From Arthrobacter sp. ZGTC412 (GTDB lineage Bacteria > Actinomycetota > Actinomycetes > Actinomycetales > Micrococcaceae), in assembly GCF_002929215.1 (NCBI RefSeq), contig NZ_PJII01000027.1, positions 1-38,127 on the forward strand: a stretch of 38,127 nt of DNA, read 5' to 3'. Position 1 is the stretch's first letter. Each line of letters starts with the position of its first letter. Shown here in pieces: positions 1-8,216 of this stretch. A program made the position numbers and the translations under genes. Under the pieces are notes generated by a model, which was not told the origin of the DNA, did not search any database, and was given only the letters and a program-made list of their open reading frames with translations.

Positions 1-266
1 TCGTCGAACATCACCTTGGCACCGAACTTCTCGGCCTGCTCCTGCAGCCCGTCCATCAGCTCCGGCCCCTGGATGCCACCAGGGAAACCCGGGAAGTTCT
101 CCACTTCCGTGGTGTTCATCAACGCACCTCCCGCGGTCACCGAACCGGCCAGCACCAGCGGCTCAAGGCCCGCGCGGGCAGCATAAATCGCGGCCGTGTA
201 ACCGGCAGGGCCGGAGCCGATAATGATCAGCTGCTCGGTTGCGGGGATGTTCGCATCAATGGTCAC
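1..266 (-). CDS. trxB: Thioredoxin reductase, N-terminal part (runs off the left edge)
   Basis: This is a flavoprotein that reduces thioredoxin with NADPH in the cytoplasm. Only the first 88 codons are visible; the rest lies beyond base 1. The FAD-binding dinucleotide fold is clear near residue 15 ([17 protein letters not shown]), followed by the family segment around [15 protein letters not shown]. The start is GTG at 266-264, preceded by AAAGGA. The gene is divergent to arsR with a 98-bp gap. Housekeeping trxB usually sits beside trxA, whereas arsenic loci of actinobacteria often carry a trxB next to arsR, so this copy may belong to an arsenic-stress cluster; that is inference. The family call is firm. 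Confidence 0.93.
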   Translation of the reverse strand, partial: MTIDANIPATEQLIIIGSGPAGYTAAIYAARAGLEPLVLAGSVTAGGALMNTTEVENFPGFPGGIQGPELMDGLQEQAEKFGAKVMFD

Positions 267-330
267 GGCGGATTCCTTTGCTTCAGGCGTTTGGGAAAAG
301 GCTACTGGGCAATCGGGCCGCCGCAACCAT

Positions 331-358
331 ATCGACGGATTTCAATTTGTTGCATAAT
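331..358 (+). promoter_or_regulatory. Probable leaderless promoter and ArsR operator region
   Basis: An AT-rich island in otherwise GC-rich DNA covers 329-358. It holds a good -10 element, CATAAT at 353-358, preceded by TTG. A transcript starting about 7 bases later would begin at the arsR ATG (365), so the mRNA is probably leaderless, and no Shine-Dalgarno is visible. ArsR proteins bind AT-rich imperfect dyads over their own promoters, so the repressor probably binds here. I could not define a clean inverted repeat. Confidence 0.4.
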
Positions 359-364
359 GGGTGC

Positions 365-715
365 ATGACCGCTCTGCAAACTCTTGAGTCCGAGGTGGAC
401 GCCTCCTGCTGCACGACGTCGGGCAAGCCGGCGCTCAGCGCGAAGGAAGCCCAGCAGAGGGCGCTGGTTTTTAAGGCTCTGGCCGACCCCAACCGGCTCC
501 GCCTGCTGTCCATCGTCAAGGCCGGGGAGTCGGGAGAGGCCTGCGTATGCGACCTCACCGAACCGCTGGACCTCGGCCAGCCCACGGTGTCGCATCACCT
601 GAAGATCCTTGTGGACGCGGGACTCCTGCACCGTGAAAAGCGGGGCACCTGGGCCTACTTCTCGCTCGTCCCCGGGGCGCTCGACGACGCAGCCGGACTC
701 CTGGCAACGCTGTGA
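365..715 (+). CDS. arsR: ArsR/SmtB-family metalloid-responsive repressor
   Basis: This is a 116-residue winged-helix repressor that leaves DNA when it binds As(III) or a similar thiophilic ion. The recognition helix lies near LGQPTVSHHLKILVDAGLL. Cysteines occur as a pair at residues 15-16 and as CVC at 60-62. This arrangement matches the actinobacterial (Corynebacterium glutamicum type) ArsR, where an N-terminal Cys pair plus one Cys near the DNA-binding helix form the site. The ATG at 365 is chosen because the longer frame upstream is not protein-like and a -10 box lies just before it. The stop overlaps the GTG start of the next gene, so the two are translationally coupled. trxB is divergent. 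Confidence 0.92.
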   Translation: MTALQTLESEVDASCCTTSGKPALSAKEAQQRALVFKALADPNRLRLLSIVKAGESGEACVCDLTEPLDLGQPTVSHHLKILVDAGLLHREKRGTWAYFSLVPGALDDAAGLLATL

Positions 716-1554
716 AGCAGCAGTCGGCGCAAGCCCAACTGCGCAAAGCCGCCCCCGCCGAACTGCCCCGCACGCCACTGAACGTGATCCCGGCGGCGCT
801 GGTATCGGCGTCGGGCTTTCTGCTGTTTGCCCTGGAGGACCGCGTCTCGGGTTTCCTCCTCCTGGCCGCGGCCCTGGTGCTGGCCGCGTTGATCAGCCGC
901 CGCCTTGTTATTGACCTTGCCTTGATTGGCGTGGGGTTGACCGCCATGAGCCTGGTGCCGATCACCACGGACATCAGTACCGAGCACATGGCCGTAATGG
1001 GTACTGCGATGATCCTCGCCGTCGGCATCCCCTACGCGGTTTCGCGGTTTCTCACCAAGGACCATGCCATCCGCTTCCCCATCCGGACGGGCCAGCCCTG
1101 GACCCGCGCCGAGAAGTGGTACCTGCCCGCGGTCCTGGTGATCGGCTACGCCCTGATGCCCGTCTACATGATCCGGACCGGCGTCTACAACAACTGGCCC
1201 GCCGTCAGCGATCCCGAGGGCATCGCCCGGCTCTTCCTGGGAACCAACGTGCTGGGCATCTGGGACGAGCTGTTCTTTATCTGCACCGCCTTCACGCTCC
1301 TGCGCCGGCACCTTCCCGACTGGCAGGCCAACCTCCTCCAGGCGGTGCTTTTCACGTCTTTCCTTTGGGAGCTTGGATTCCACTCCTGGGCGCCGTTTTT
1401 CATCTTCCCGTTTGCACTGCTCCAGGCCCGGCTCTTCACCATCACCAAGTCGCTGTCCTACATCGTCAGTGTCCACCTGCTGTTCGACTTCGTGCTGTTC
1501 CTGGTCCTCATCCACGCCCACAACCGCGAGTGGATCGACATCTTCCTGTACTGA
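712..1554 (+). CDS. CPBP-like (CAAX protease-type) polytopic membrane protein
   Basis: This is a 280-residue protein with about eight hydrophobic segments. Its C-terminal half resembles the CPBP/Abi intramembrane protease family: a WDELFF segment where the EE motif is expected, then FLWELGFHSW and SVHLLFD carrying the two candidate histidines. The first motif is DE rather than EE and lacks the usual following arginine, so catalysis is doubtful. The start is GTG at 712, overlapping the arsR stop (GTGA), which makes this the direct partner of ArsR. An arsenite efflux pump would normally sit here, and this protein resembles none. It may handle metalloid or envelope stress, which is inference. 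An uncharacterised membrane family is the alternative. Confidence 0.6.
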   Translation: MKQQSAQAQLRKAAPAELPRTPLNVIPAALVSASGFLLFALEDRVSGFLLLAAALVLAALISRRLVIDLALIGVGLTAMSLVPITTDISTEHMAVMGTAMILAVGIPYAVSRFLTKDHAIRFPIRTGQPWTRAEKWYLPAVLVIGYALMPVYMIRTGVYNNWPAVSDPEGIARLFLGTNVLGIWDELFFICTAFTLLRRHLPDWQANLLQAVLFTSFLWELGFHSWAPFFIFPFALLQARLFTITKSLSYIVSVHLLFDFVLFLVLIHAHNREWIDIFLY

Positions 1555-1621
1555 CGCGCCTTCCCGAATTAGGGTTTGCCGGCTCTGGACGCGCGGGCGG
1601 CGGGGAGCACATAGTTGGAGC

Positions 1622-1900
1622 GTGCACATACCTGATCCTGAACTTGAGGCCCTGCGCCAGCGGGCGGCGGGCGGTGATTCCGACGCTGTGGATGAACTGA
1701 TAGAGAATGCGGCCGAGCGCGGTGATCTTGACGAACTCCGGCGGCTGGCTGATTCCGGCAGCCGTGACGCGGCCGATCAAATGGTCGAAACGGCCGCCGA
1801 GAAGAACGATCTTGAGGAGCTCCGCCGCCTGGCAGTGTCAGGCAACTTTGACGCCGCCGACGTACTGGCCGAGCTCGAAGAGGGAGACGATGCCTCGTAG
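1622..1900 (+). CDS. Small protein of tandem 28-residue helical repeats
   Basis: This is a 92-residue acidic protein starting at GTG 1622, with GGAG directly upstream. The body is built from at least two 28-residue units with a third partial one: each begins (A)VDELIENAAE or AADQMVETAAE, continues D-L-(D/E)-E-L-R-R-L-A and ends in SG-x-x-D. This predicts paired helices stacked as a Sel1/HEAT-like solenoid suited to protein binding. No signal peptide or catalytic motif is visible. It lies 67 bp after the CPBP gene on the same strand, so it may share that transcript. Its function is unknown. Confidence 0.7.
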   Translation: MHIPDPELEALRQRAAGGDSDAVDELIENAAERGDLDELRRLADSGSRDAADQMVETAAEKNDLEELRRLAVSGNFDAADVLAELEEGDDAS

Positions 1901-1934
1901 CCCCGGCTGATGCACCGCAGCGCAGCAGCCGGGG
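1901..1934. terminator. Bidirectional hairpin between convergent genes
   Basis: CCCCGGCTG at 1901-1909 pairs with CAGCCGGGG at 1926-1934, giving a 9-bp perfect stem with a 16-nt loop. It starts immediately after the repeat-protein stop and lies 30 bp past the ridA stop on the other strand. There is no T tract. It probably ends transcription from both sides. Confidence 0.6.
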
Positions 1935-1963
1935 CCGTTCCCTCTGAGCTTGTGATTCAGAGG

Positions 1964-2344
1964 TTAGGGAACGACGGCGACGGCGTCGATTTCGACGAGG
2001 AAGTCGCCCAGGAAGGATCCCACGGTTGTCCGGGCCGGGTAGGGCGCCTGAACGAACTTTTCGTACGTTGCGTTGAAGCCTGCGAAGTCCCTGCCGGGGT
2101 GGTGGAGGTGAACTGTGGCTTTCACAACGTGGGAGAAGTCCAGTCCGTGGGCGCGCAGCACAGCGGCCAGGTTTTTCATGGCCTGTTCTGTTTGCTCTTC
2201 GATGGTGCTGCCGACGGTGTCTCCGGTGACGGGGTCATGGGGAGTCTGGCCCGCGGTGAAGAGAAGGCCGTTGGCGGCGATGGCCTGGGAGTACGGTCCC
2301 GCCGGGGCGGGTGCGAGGTCCGTGGATACCTGCTGACGAGTCAT
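1964..2344 (-). CDS. ridA: RidA family reactive-imine/enamine deaminase
   Basis: This is a 126-residue cytoplasmic trimer-forming protein. RidA hydrolyses reactive 2-imino or enamine intermediates released by amino-acid-consuming enzymes. The hallmark PARTTV, with the catalytic arginine, lies near the C-terminus, along with AGPYSQAI and LLFTAGQ at the N-terminal side. The start is ATG 2344 with AGGATC upstream. It is the last gene of a five-gene operon, 47 bp after the ATP-binding protein gene. The context suggests it clears an imine made by the upstream FMN oxidase; that link is inferred. Confidence 0.93.
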   Translation of the reverse strand: MTRQQVSTDLAPAPAGPYSQAIAANGLLFTAGQTPHDPVTGDTVGSTIEEQTEQAMKNLAAVLRAHGLDFSHVVKATVHLHHPGRDFAGFNATYEKFVQAPYPARTTVGSFLGDFLVEIDAVAVVP

Positions 2345-2391
2345 GGAACTGATCCTTTCGTGTGGCCGGGATGTCCGGTCGGGTGGTTTGG

Positions 2392-3159
2392 CTAGAGGAC
2401 TTTGGAGAGAAACGCCTGCGTGCGTTCGTGCCGTGGGGTGCCAAGAACCTGGGCCGAGGAACCGCTTTCGACGACGACCCCTTGGTCCATGAACACCACC
2501 TGGTCGCTGACCTGGCGGGCGAAGCCCAGTTCGTGGGTGACCACCACCATGGTCATTCCGGCCTCGGCCAGGGACTTCATAACATCTAGGACTTCCCCGA
2601 CGAGTTCCGGATCGAGTGCGGACGTGGGTTCGTCGAAGAGCATGAGCTTGGGTTTCATGGCCAGTGCCCGGGCGATGGCTATGCGTTGTTGCTGGCCGCC
2701 GGAGAGCTCCTGGGGGTAGGAGTTCCCGCGGTTGCCGAGCCCGACGCGTTCCAACAGGGTCTGCGCTTCGGCGGTGACTTCGTTCCGGGGCCGGCCGAGC
2801 ACATGGACGGGTGCTTCTACGATGTTCTCCAGCACGGTCATGTGCGGGAACAGGTTGAAGCGTTGGAAGACCATTCCAGCGTTCAGCCGCGAGCGGGCAG
2901 TTTGGCGTTCCTTCATCTCGTAGAGGCGTCCGTTGCGTTCGGTGTAGCCCACCAGGTGTTCGTCCACGTACAGTCGCCCGGCGTCCACCTTTTCCAGGTG
3001 GTTGATGCACCGGAGAAACGTCGTCTTTCCGGAGCCGGACGGGCCGATGAGGCAGGTAACTGAGCCCCGTTCAATCCGGAGGTCAATGCCTTTGAGGATT
3101 TCTGTGGAGCCGAAACTCTTGCGGACTCCCCGGGCTTCCACCATTGCGGTGCTCATCAT
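2392..3159 (-). CDS. Polar amino-acid ABC transporter, ATP-binding protein (HisP/GlnQ type)
   Basis: This is a 255-residue ATPase subunit that powers import through the adjacent permease. Walker A is GPSGSGKTT (residues 39-47), the signature is LSGGQQQR, Walker B is [12 protein letters not shown] and the switch histidine lies in VTHELGFA. The extra segment between about residues 70 and 95 ([13 protein letters not shown]) is typical of the HisP-like branch. Two adjacent ATGs exist, 3159 and 3156. The first overlaps the permease stop (ATGA), so translation is coupled. The substrate cannot be read from the sequence. Confidence 0.93.
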   Translation of the reverse strand: MMSTAMVEARGVRKSFGSTEILKGIDLRIERGSVTCLIGPSGSGKTTFLRCINHLEKVDAGRLYVDEHLVGYTERNGRLYEMKERQTARSRLNAGMVFQRFNLFPHMTVLENIVEAPVHVLGRPRNEVTAEAQTLLERVGLGNRGNSYPQELSGGQQQRIAIARALAMKPKLMLFDEPTSALDPELVGEVLDVMKSLAEAGMTMVVVTHELGFARQVSDQVVFMDQGVVVESGSSAQVLGTPRHERTQAFLSKVL

Positions 3160-4097
3160 GCTGTCCTTGTCGTTGGCTGGGTCTTGGGTCGGCGGGACCG
3201 CCGCGGGGATGCGTCGAAGCCCCGGCCGTAGCGTCGTTCGAGTTTGGTTTGGAAGAAGCTCAGGATGGTTGTCATGAGCAGGTACCAGAGGCTGGCGACG
3301 ATGAGGAGCGGGATGGTCTGGTAGTTCGTGGCGTAGATGATCTGGGCTGAATAGAGGAGGTCGGAGATGGCCAGGACGCTGACCAGGGCCGTGCCTTTGA
3401 GCATGGAGATGACCTGGTTCCCGGTTGGCGGAAGGACCACCCGCATAGCCTGCGGCAGAATGACCCGGCGCATCAGCTTGCCGCCGTCCATTCCCAGGGC
3501 CCGGGCTGCGTCGTACTGGCCTTTGTCCACTGATCCGATCCCGCCGCGGATGATCTCGGCCATGTAGGCGGCCTCGTTCAGGGCCAAACCCAGCAGCGCC
3601 GCGGCCAGCGGGGAGATGAGGACGTTCGCCGATCCGAGGACCAGGGAAGGACCGCCAAAGGGAAGGCCGAAGGCGATCACGGGATACAAGGCGGCGATGT
3701 TGTACCAGAAGATCAGCTGGACCAGCAGTGGTGTGCCCCGGAAGAACCAGATGTAGCCCCGGCTGATAGTCCGCAGGATCGGGTTCTCCGAAAGCCGCAT
3801 GACCGCCAGGACCGTGCCCAGAGCGATACCGGCCGTCATCGACACCACGGTGAGGATGACGGTCAGCCCGGCCCCGGCCATGATCTGCGGTGCGAAGAGG
3901 TAGGAGGCGACGACGTCCCAGTGGTACCGCTGGTTCACGGCCACGTCCCACGCGGCGCTCAGCGCCAGCAGAATCAGGGCGACGGCGACGGCGAGCCGGA
4001 CCGGGTGCCGGAGCGGAACCACCGGGATCGAGTCCGCGGCCGCCGTCGGGCTTTCTGTTCTTGTGTCAGGGATGGAGTGTTGCTGCATGGTGTTCAC
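3156..4097 (-). CDS. Polar amino-acid ABC transporter, permease
   Basis: This is a 313-residue inner-membrane subunit of the HisM/GlnP type. It has a Pro/Arg-containing cytoplasmic N-terminus, five to six membrane spans and the ATPase-contacting EAA loop near [18 protein letters not shown]. The segment [17 protein letters not shown] is a family hallmark. Only one permease gene is present, so it probably works as a homodimer. It starts 3 bp after the binding-protein stop and overlaps the ATPase start. The basic tail (residues about 290-313) is unusually long but of low complexity. Confidence 0.93.
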   Translation of the reverse strand: MNTMQQHSIPDTRTESPTAAADSIPVVPLRHPVRLAVAVALILLALSAAWDVAVNQRYHWDVVASYLFAPQIMAGAGLTVILTVVSMTAGIALGTVLAVMRLSENPILRTISRGYIWFFRGTPLLVQLIFWYNIAALYPVIAFGLPFGGPSLVLGSANVLISPLAAALLGLALNEAAYMAEIIRGGIGSVDKGQYDAARALGMDGGKLMRRVILPQAMRVVLPPTGNQVISMLKGTALVSVLAISDLLYSAQIIYATNYQTIPLLIVASLWYLLMTTILSFFQTKLERRYGRGFDASPRRSRRPKTQPTTRTA

Positions 4098-4100
4098 GTC

Positions 4101-5039
4101 CTATTGGGCGAAATTGACGCGGGCGTCGGTGATTGCGCTGGATTCAAGGCCGTACTTCCCGAGTACCTTGAGGTAGGAGTCGCTCTTGATCACGCCGTCG
4201 AGCGCGACGGATACCGCGTTGACCAGGCCAGAGTCCTTCCGGATGCCTAACCCGACCGGTGTGAAGTCGTACTTTGCGGCGATCTCGATCTGCGGGTTCT
4301 GCGTGGCGGCGAAATTTAGAATGGGCGAATCGGCCAGGACTGCGTCCAGACGGCCGCTGGTCAGCGCCGAGATGGCTTGCCGCGTGTCCTGGAACTCGCT
4401 CCGCTGAATCCCTTCTTTGCCCTCCGCAGCGCACGCTTGGTCGTACTCGGGGACGTTGACGGTGAGCTGGTAGGACCCGGTCAGGAGACCGACCTTTTTG
4501 CCGCACAGCGAGTGCTGGTCCTTGATGCCCGCCGGGTTCCCCGTGCCCACCGCGATGGAGTTCCCCATCTGCATGTAGTCGACAAAGTCCAGGACCTCCA
4601 TGCGCTTGGTCGTCGGAGTCATTGAGGAAACAGTCATGTCGTACCGGTCGGCGGCGATGCCGGGGATGATGGAGTCGAAGTTGGCCACCTGGATGTCCAC
4701 CTTCACGCCCAAAGCCTGCCCGATGAGGCGAGCGACGTCCGGGTTGGTTCCCGTCATCTCCCGGGTTCCTTCGCGGTAGAACTGCGTGGGCGGCTCGTTG
4801 GTGGGGATTGCCACGCGCAGGACCTTCGATGACTTGATGGATTCAGGCAGCAGGTCGGCAGCAGCTTCGTTGACTGGAACGGCAGCAACGCCAGTGTCCT
4901 GGCCGGCTGCTCCTCCGGAAGCCGACGAAGGAGTAGCGGAGGGAGTGCAGCCCGCCACCGCGAAGAGGATGGCTGCCGAGGCGACAACGGCTGCGGCCCG
5001 CTGCTGGCCGTCGGGGCGGAATGTCAGAGGATTTTTCAT
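4101..5039 (-). CDS. Amino-acid ABC transporter substrate-binding lipoprotein (SBP family 3)
   Basis: This is a 312-residue extracytoplasmic lipoprotein. A signal peptide ends at the lipobox AVAGC, with the lipid cysteine at residue 31, followed by a Ser/Ala/Gly linker to about residue 55. The bilobed family-3 fold follows, with LRVAIPTNEPP, the ligand loop YDMTVSSMTPTTKR and the C-lobe LTSGRLDAVLAD. Its ATG overlaps the stop of the upstream FMN oxidase (ATGA at 5036-5039), which ties the ligand closely to that enzyme. The ligand is probably an amino acid or analogue, identity unknown. Confidence 0.93.
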   Translation of the reverse strand: MKNPLTFRPDGQQRAAAVVASAAILFAVAGCTPSATPSSASGGAAGQDTGVAAVPVNEAAADLLPESIKSSKVLRVAIPTNEPPTQFYREGTREMTGTNPDVARLIGQALGVKVDIQVANFDSIIPGIAADRYDMTVSSMTPTTKRMEVLDFVDYMQMGNSIAVGTGNPAGIKDQHSLCGKKVGLLTGSYQLTVNVPEYDQACAAEGKEGIQRSEFQDTRQAISALTSGRLDAVLADSPILNFAATQNPQIEIAAKYDFTPVGLGIRKDSGLVNAVSVALDGVIKSDSYLKVLGKYGLESSAITDARVNFAQ

Positions 5040-6337
5040 CGTGCACCCTTCAATTCAGCAAAGGGCAGGTGGGGCTCGGCGGCTTCAGGGAAGGCACTTC
5101 GAAAGGAAGCTTCGCTGCTGTGCCGGATCAGTTCACGGCCTTCTGCGCGCAGTTCCTGGATGGTGGAAACACCGAGCAGCATCATGGTGCGAATCATGTC
5201 GGCGGCGAACATCTTCAGCACGTGGGCAACGCCGGCTTGGCCCGCAGCCGCCAGGCCATACAGGTAGGGACGGCCGATGGAGCAGGCGTCTGCGCCGAGG
5301 GCTATGGCCTTGACGACGTCGGAACCGCGGCGGATACCGCCGTCGACGATGATGTCGATGCGGCCGGCTGTTCTGTCGACGATGTCGGGGAGGACGTCCA
5401 AGGGTGAGGCCATGTGGTCGAGCTGGCGTCCTCCGTGGTTGCTCACCTGGATGGCGTTGATCCCCAGTTCGGCTGCGATGGCGGCGTCGTTGGGGTTGAC
5501 GACCCCCTTCAAAATGATGGGACCGTTCCAGCGGGCCCTCAGGTCGCGGATGTCGTCCCAGTCGGTCGGTTCATACGAGCCAGCCAACAGCGTGCGCCAC
5601 ATGTCAGGGGTGCTTGAAAGCTCTCCTTCCGGAACATGGGCGTCCAGGTTGGGGAAGGCAATGGCGTCGTTGGCCAGGAACCCCAGGGCCCAGCGTGGAC
5701 GCAATGCTCCTTCCACAACGGTCTTCAGCTTGATTGAGGGCGGCGCGGTGAAGCCGTTTCTGTAGTCCCGCTCGCGGTGGCCGATGGCCCGGCAGTCCAC
5801 GTTAACAAGGAGCGCTTCGTAGCCCGCCTTCACGGCCCTGTCCAAAAGCGCCTGAAGTTCTACCTTGTCCGCCATCGGTTCGATGTTGAACCAGCGCCGC
5901 AGGCCAGGGGCAGCGGCACTCACCTGTTCCATCGGCGTGGTACTCAAGTGCGCGAGTCCGTACGGAACGCCGGCCTCGAAGGCCGCCCGGGCCACAGCAC
6001 TCTCGCCCTCAGGATGAAACAGCCTGGTGCCGCCGGTGGGGGCAAGGGTCAGCGGCATGGAAACCGGACCGCCCAGGAGGGTTGAGCTCAGGTCGAGGTT
6101 CTCCACCGATCCCCACTTGGGCAGGAAGGACCAGTCGTCAAAGGACGAGCGGTTCCGGCGAAGGGAAACCTCGTCCTCACCACCGCCCTCGATGTAATCG
6201 AAAATGCTTCCGGGCAGGCGCTTTGCCGCCATTCGCCGCATATCTTCGACGCTGTAGCAGCGCCGGGACAGCTTCTCCGAGGGGGTCCGCGCTGGCCCCT
6301 GTACCGTGGCCAACGCCCTGATGTCTTTGAATTTCAT
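5036..6337 (-). CDS. FMN-dependent alpha-hydroxy-acid oxidase family enzyme
   Basis: This is a 433-residue TIM-barrel flavoenzyme of the lactate/glycolate/mandelate oxidase family. Conserved residues seen include Tyr48 (FDYIEGG), Lys277 (ILKGV), catalytic His301 and Arg304 (SNHGGRQLD) and the FMN phosphate loop DGGIRRGSD. The substrate-site Tyr of the usual FQLYV segment is replaced by Glu153 (FNIEP), and the usual VDT is VDC (Cys182), so this is not a standard lactate oxidase. The start is ATG 6337 with GAGGA upstream. It is first in the operon and coupled to the transporter. Relatives such as MftD oxidise C-N bonds, so an amino-acid substrate is plausible. Confidence 0.88.
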   Translation of the reverse strand: MKFKDIRALATVQGPARTPSEKLSRRCYSVEDMRRMAAKRLPGSIFDYIEGGGEDEVSLRRNRSSFDDWSFLPKWGSVENLDLSSTLLGGPVSMPLTLAPTGGTRLFHPEGESAVARAAFEAGVPYGLAHLSTTPMEQVSAAAPGLRRWFNIEPMADKVELQALLDRAVKAGYEALLVNVDCRAIGHRERDYRNGFTAPPSIKLKTVVEGALRPRWALGFLANDAIAFPNLDAHVPEGELSSTPDMWRTLLAGSYEPTDWDDIRDLRARWNGPIILKGVVNPNDAAIAAELGINAIQVSNHGGRQLDHMASPLDVLPDIVDRTAGRIDIIVDGGIRRGSDVVKAIALGADACSIGRPYLYGLAAAGQAGVAHVLKMFAADMIRTMMLLGVSTIQELRAEGRELIRHSSEASFRSAFPEAAEPHLPFAELKGAR

Positions 6338-6452
6338 TGGTGATCCTCTTGGCTCCTGAAGGACTACTCTGTCGCTTCCCTCCCCAATAGTGACCCAGAT
6401 CTCGCCGCCGCTATATGTGAGTTCCGCCAGAACATCGCCGCCTTTCCTGTGA

Positions 6453-6458
6453 TAACTT
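6453..6458 (+). promoter_or_regulatory. Candidate -10 for a leaderless pucR-like transcript
   Basis: TAACTT at 6453-6458 fits the actinobacterial TANNNT -10 element and ends 6 bases before the ATG at 6465. No Shine-Dalgarno is visible, so a leaderless mRNA is likely. No clear -35 is seen. The 127-bp divergent gap 6338-6464 must also hold the promoter of the oxidase operon, but I could not place it with confidence. Confidence 0.35.
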
Positions 6459-6464
6459 CCATGC

Positions 6465-8144
6465 ATGGAAACAGGCGCGCAGGGCCTCACGGAGGGCGAC
6501 CTGCACGGCGCGGTGGTACGGCTTTCCGATTGCATCCAGCTGATGCAGGCGGACCTCGTGCACGCCAACCCCACCCCCGAAAACCTCAGCCACCCGGTGT
6601 CAGGGGTCCTGATGTATGACCCGCTGGACGAATGGACAAGCGTCGATGACAGGATCATCCTGGCGGTGGGACTGACATGCGGTTCAGCAGATTTCGACCA
6701 ACTATTGCACCGTGCCTCCAACAGCAACGCAGCTGCCGTCATCGTCAAAGCCCATGGGGCGCCCCTGGAGCGGCTGCGTTCCGCCGCGGTGGCGAGCAGC
6801 CTGGCGGTCCTCGTCGCGCCGGATGGGGTGGACTGGACGCGGCTGGTGACACTGGCCAAGGCATCCGTGATGGGAGCGGCAGCGGACTCAGTATCCGGGG
6901 TCCGCCTCGGGGACCTCTATGCGTTCGCCAATGCTGCGGCGTCGATCGCCAGCGGTGCCGCCAGCATTGTGGATCCGCTCGGCCGGGTGCTCGGCTATTC
7001 AACACTGCCGGGCCAGCCGGTGGACGAACTGCGACGGGTCACCACGCTCGCCCTGCAGGAGACCCAACCGCCTGCATTCGATGCGGACTTCAGGACTGTC
7101 TACGCTTCCGCTGGCGCTGTACTGATCCCGGCGAAAGAAGAGGAGATGGGAAGACTCGCGCTCGCCGTGAGGGCCGGCGGAGAACTGCTTGGCTCAATCT
7201 GGGTCCTTGACCCGGGCGAAGACAAACGCGAGGCAGCACTCAACGCGCTGGACAGGATGGCACCCCTGGCAGGACTCCACATGCTCCATGCCCGCTCCGC
7301 TTCGGACTTCGGGGAGCGGAGGAACGGGGACCTGATCCGAACGCTCCTCGACGATCCCGCCCATGCTTCATTTGCGGCCGCACAACTGGGGCTGGACGCT
7401 GCCAGCGGGCTCGCGGTCGCGGCGTTTTCAATCGTCCGGCCAGAGGCAGGCAGCCTTGAATCGGTGCGGGAAATCCAACGGCTCCTGCACCTGGTAACCA
7501 CGGTGTGCAATATCCAGTTCAACACGAGCCATAGTGCCGTAATCGACTCCGTGGTTTACGCCCTTCTACCCGGCGAAGGAAACGCACCGCGGGCTGCACA
7601 CCGGCGCCTGGTCCAGGAAATCAGCGCCTACGCCCACACCATCACCTCCCACCCGCTGATCGCCGGGGTCGGCAGCATCGCCCCCTTGGTGGAGAACCTT
7701 CCACACTCCAGATCCGAGGCTCTTCAGACCCTGCATTATCTGCTCGACCATGCGGCACCACCGGGTTCGAGGGGGACCCCGTCCCCCGCCGCCGGACTGG
7801 TCGAGGACTTCCGGATTCCGCTGAATCTCATGCGGATCGGCGCGTTTATTGACGACCACGGCCTCGCCGATCGCGACGACATCGCCAAAATCCAGGCCCA
7901 CGACATCGGTCAGCAAACGGACTATCTGGACACTTTGCGCGCGTACCTGTCCTCGAACGGCAACATCTCCACGATGGCCGAACGCCTCCATGTGCACAAC
8001 AACACGGTCCGGTACCGGGTGGCCCGCCTAATGAAGGATTTTGACCTCGATCTGAACGATCCGCAAAAGCGGCTCTGGCTTTGGCTCCGCCTCACAACGC
8101 TGGATCTTGCACCGGGGACAAAGCCAGGACTTGCTGGCTCCTGA
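6465..8144 (+). CDS. PucR/CdaR-type transcriptional regulator
   Basis: This is a 559-residue regulator. Residues about 20-130 match the N-terminal PucR purine-catabolism domain (ligand sensing), the middle is a CdaR/GGDEF-like region, and residues about 490-545 form the C-terminal helix-turn-helix (YLSSNGNISTMAERLHVHNN, then TVRYRVARL). Such proteins activate adjacent catabolic operons in response to a small molecule. It is divergent from the oxidase/amino-acid transporter/RidA operon and is its likely regulator. ATG 6465 is used; the overlapping ATG at 6461 is in another frame. The stop is followed by a strong hairpin. Confidence 0.9.
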   Translation: METGAQGLTEGDLHGAVVRLSDCIQLMQADLVHANPTPENLSHPVSGVLMYDPLDEWTSVDDRIILAVGLTCGSADFDQLLHRASNSNAAAVIVKAHGAPLERLRSAAVASSLAVLVAPDGVDWTRLVTLAKASVMGAAADSVSGVRLGDLYAFANAAASIASGAASIVDPLGRVLGYSTLPGQPVDELRRVTTLALQETQPPAFDADFRTVYASAGAVLIPAKEEEMGRLALAVRAGGELLGSIWVLDPGEDKREAALNALDRMAPLAGLHMLHARSASDFGERRNGDLIRTLLDDPAHASFAAAQLGLDAASGLAVAAFSIVRPEAGSLESVREIQRLLHLVTTVCNIQFNTSHSAVIDSVVYALLPGEGNAPRAAHRRLVQEISAYAHTITSHPLIAGVGSIAPLVENLPHSRSEALQTLHYLLDHAAPPGSRGTPSPAAGLVEDFRIPLNLMRIGAFIDDHGLADRDDIAKIQAHDIGQQTDYLDTLRAYLSSNGNISTMAERLHVHNNTVRYRVARLMKDFDLDLNDPQKRLWLWLRLTTLDLAPGTKPGLAGS

Positions 8145-8150
8145 CCCTCG

Positions 8151-8169
8151 GCCGCCCGAGGCGGGCGGC
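8151..8169. terminator. Hairpin terminator after the PucR-type gene
   Basis: GCCGCCCG (8151-8158) pairs with CGGGCGGC (8162-8169) around a 3-nt loop. It lies 6 bp past the regulator stop and 48 bp past the stop of the convergent lipoprotein gene, so it may act on both strands. There is no T run. Confidence 0.6.
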
Positions 8170-8216
8170 ATCTGACAGTGCTCCGGGCGCTGTCCGGCCA
8201 AACTCAGCAGCCCGCG

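Noticed and set aside
655-1629. 324-codon minus-strand open frame opposite the CPBP-like gene
   Set aside because: Its composition is Gly/Gln/Asp/Arg-rich without domains, and it is a frame shadow of the plus-strand gene in GC-rich DNA.
2392-3951. Long N-terminal extension of the ABC ATP-binding protein
   Set aside because: The upstream part is the permease gene in another frame; the ATGs at 3156-3159 with stop/start overlap give the normal family length.
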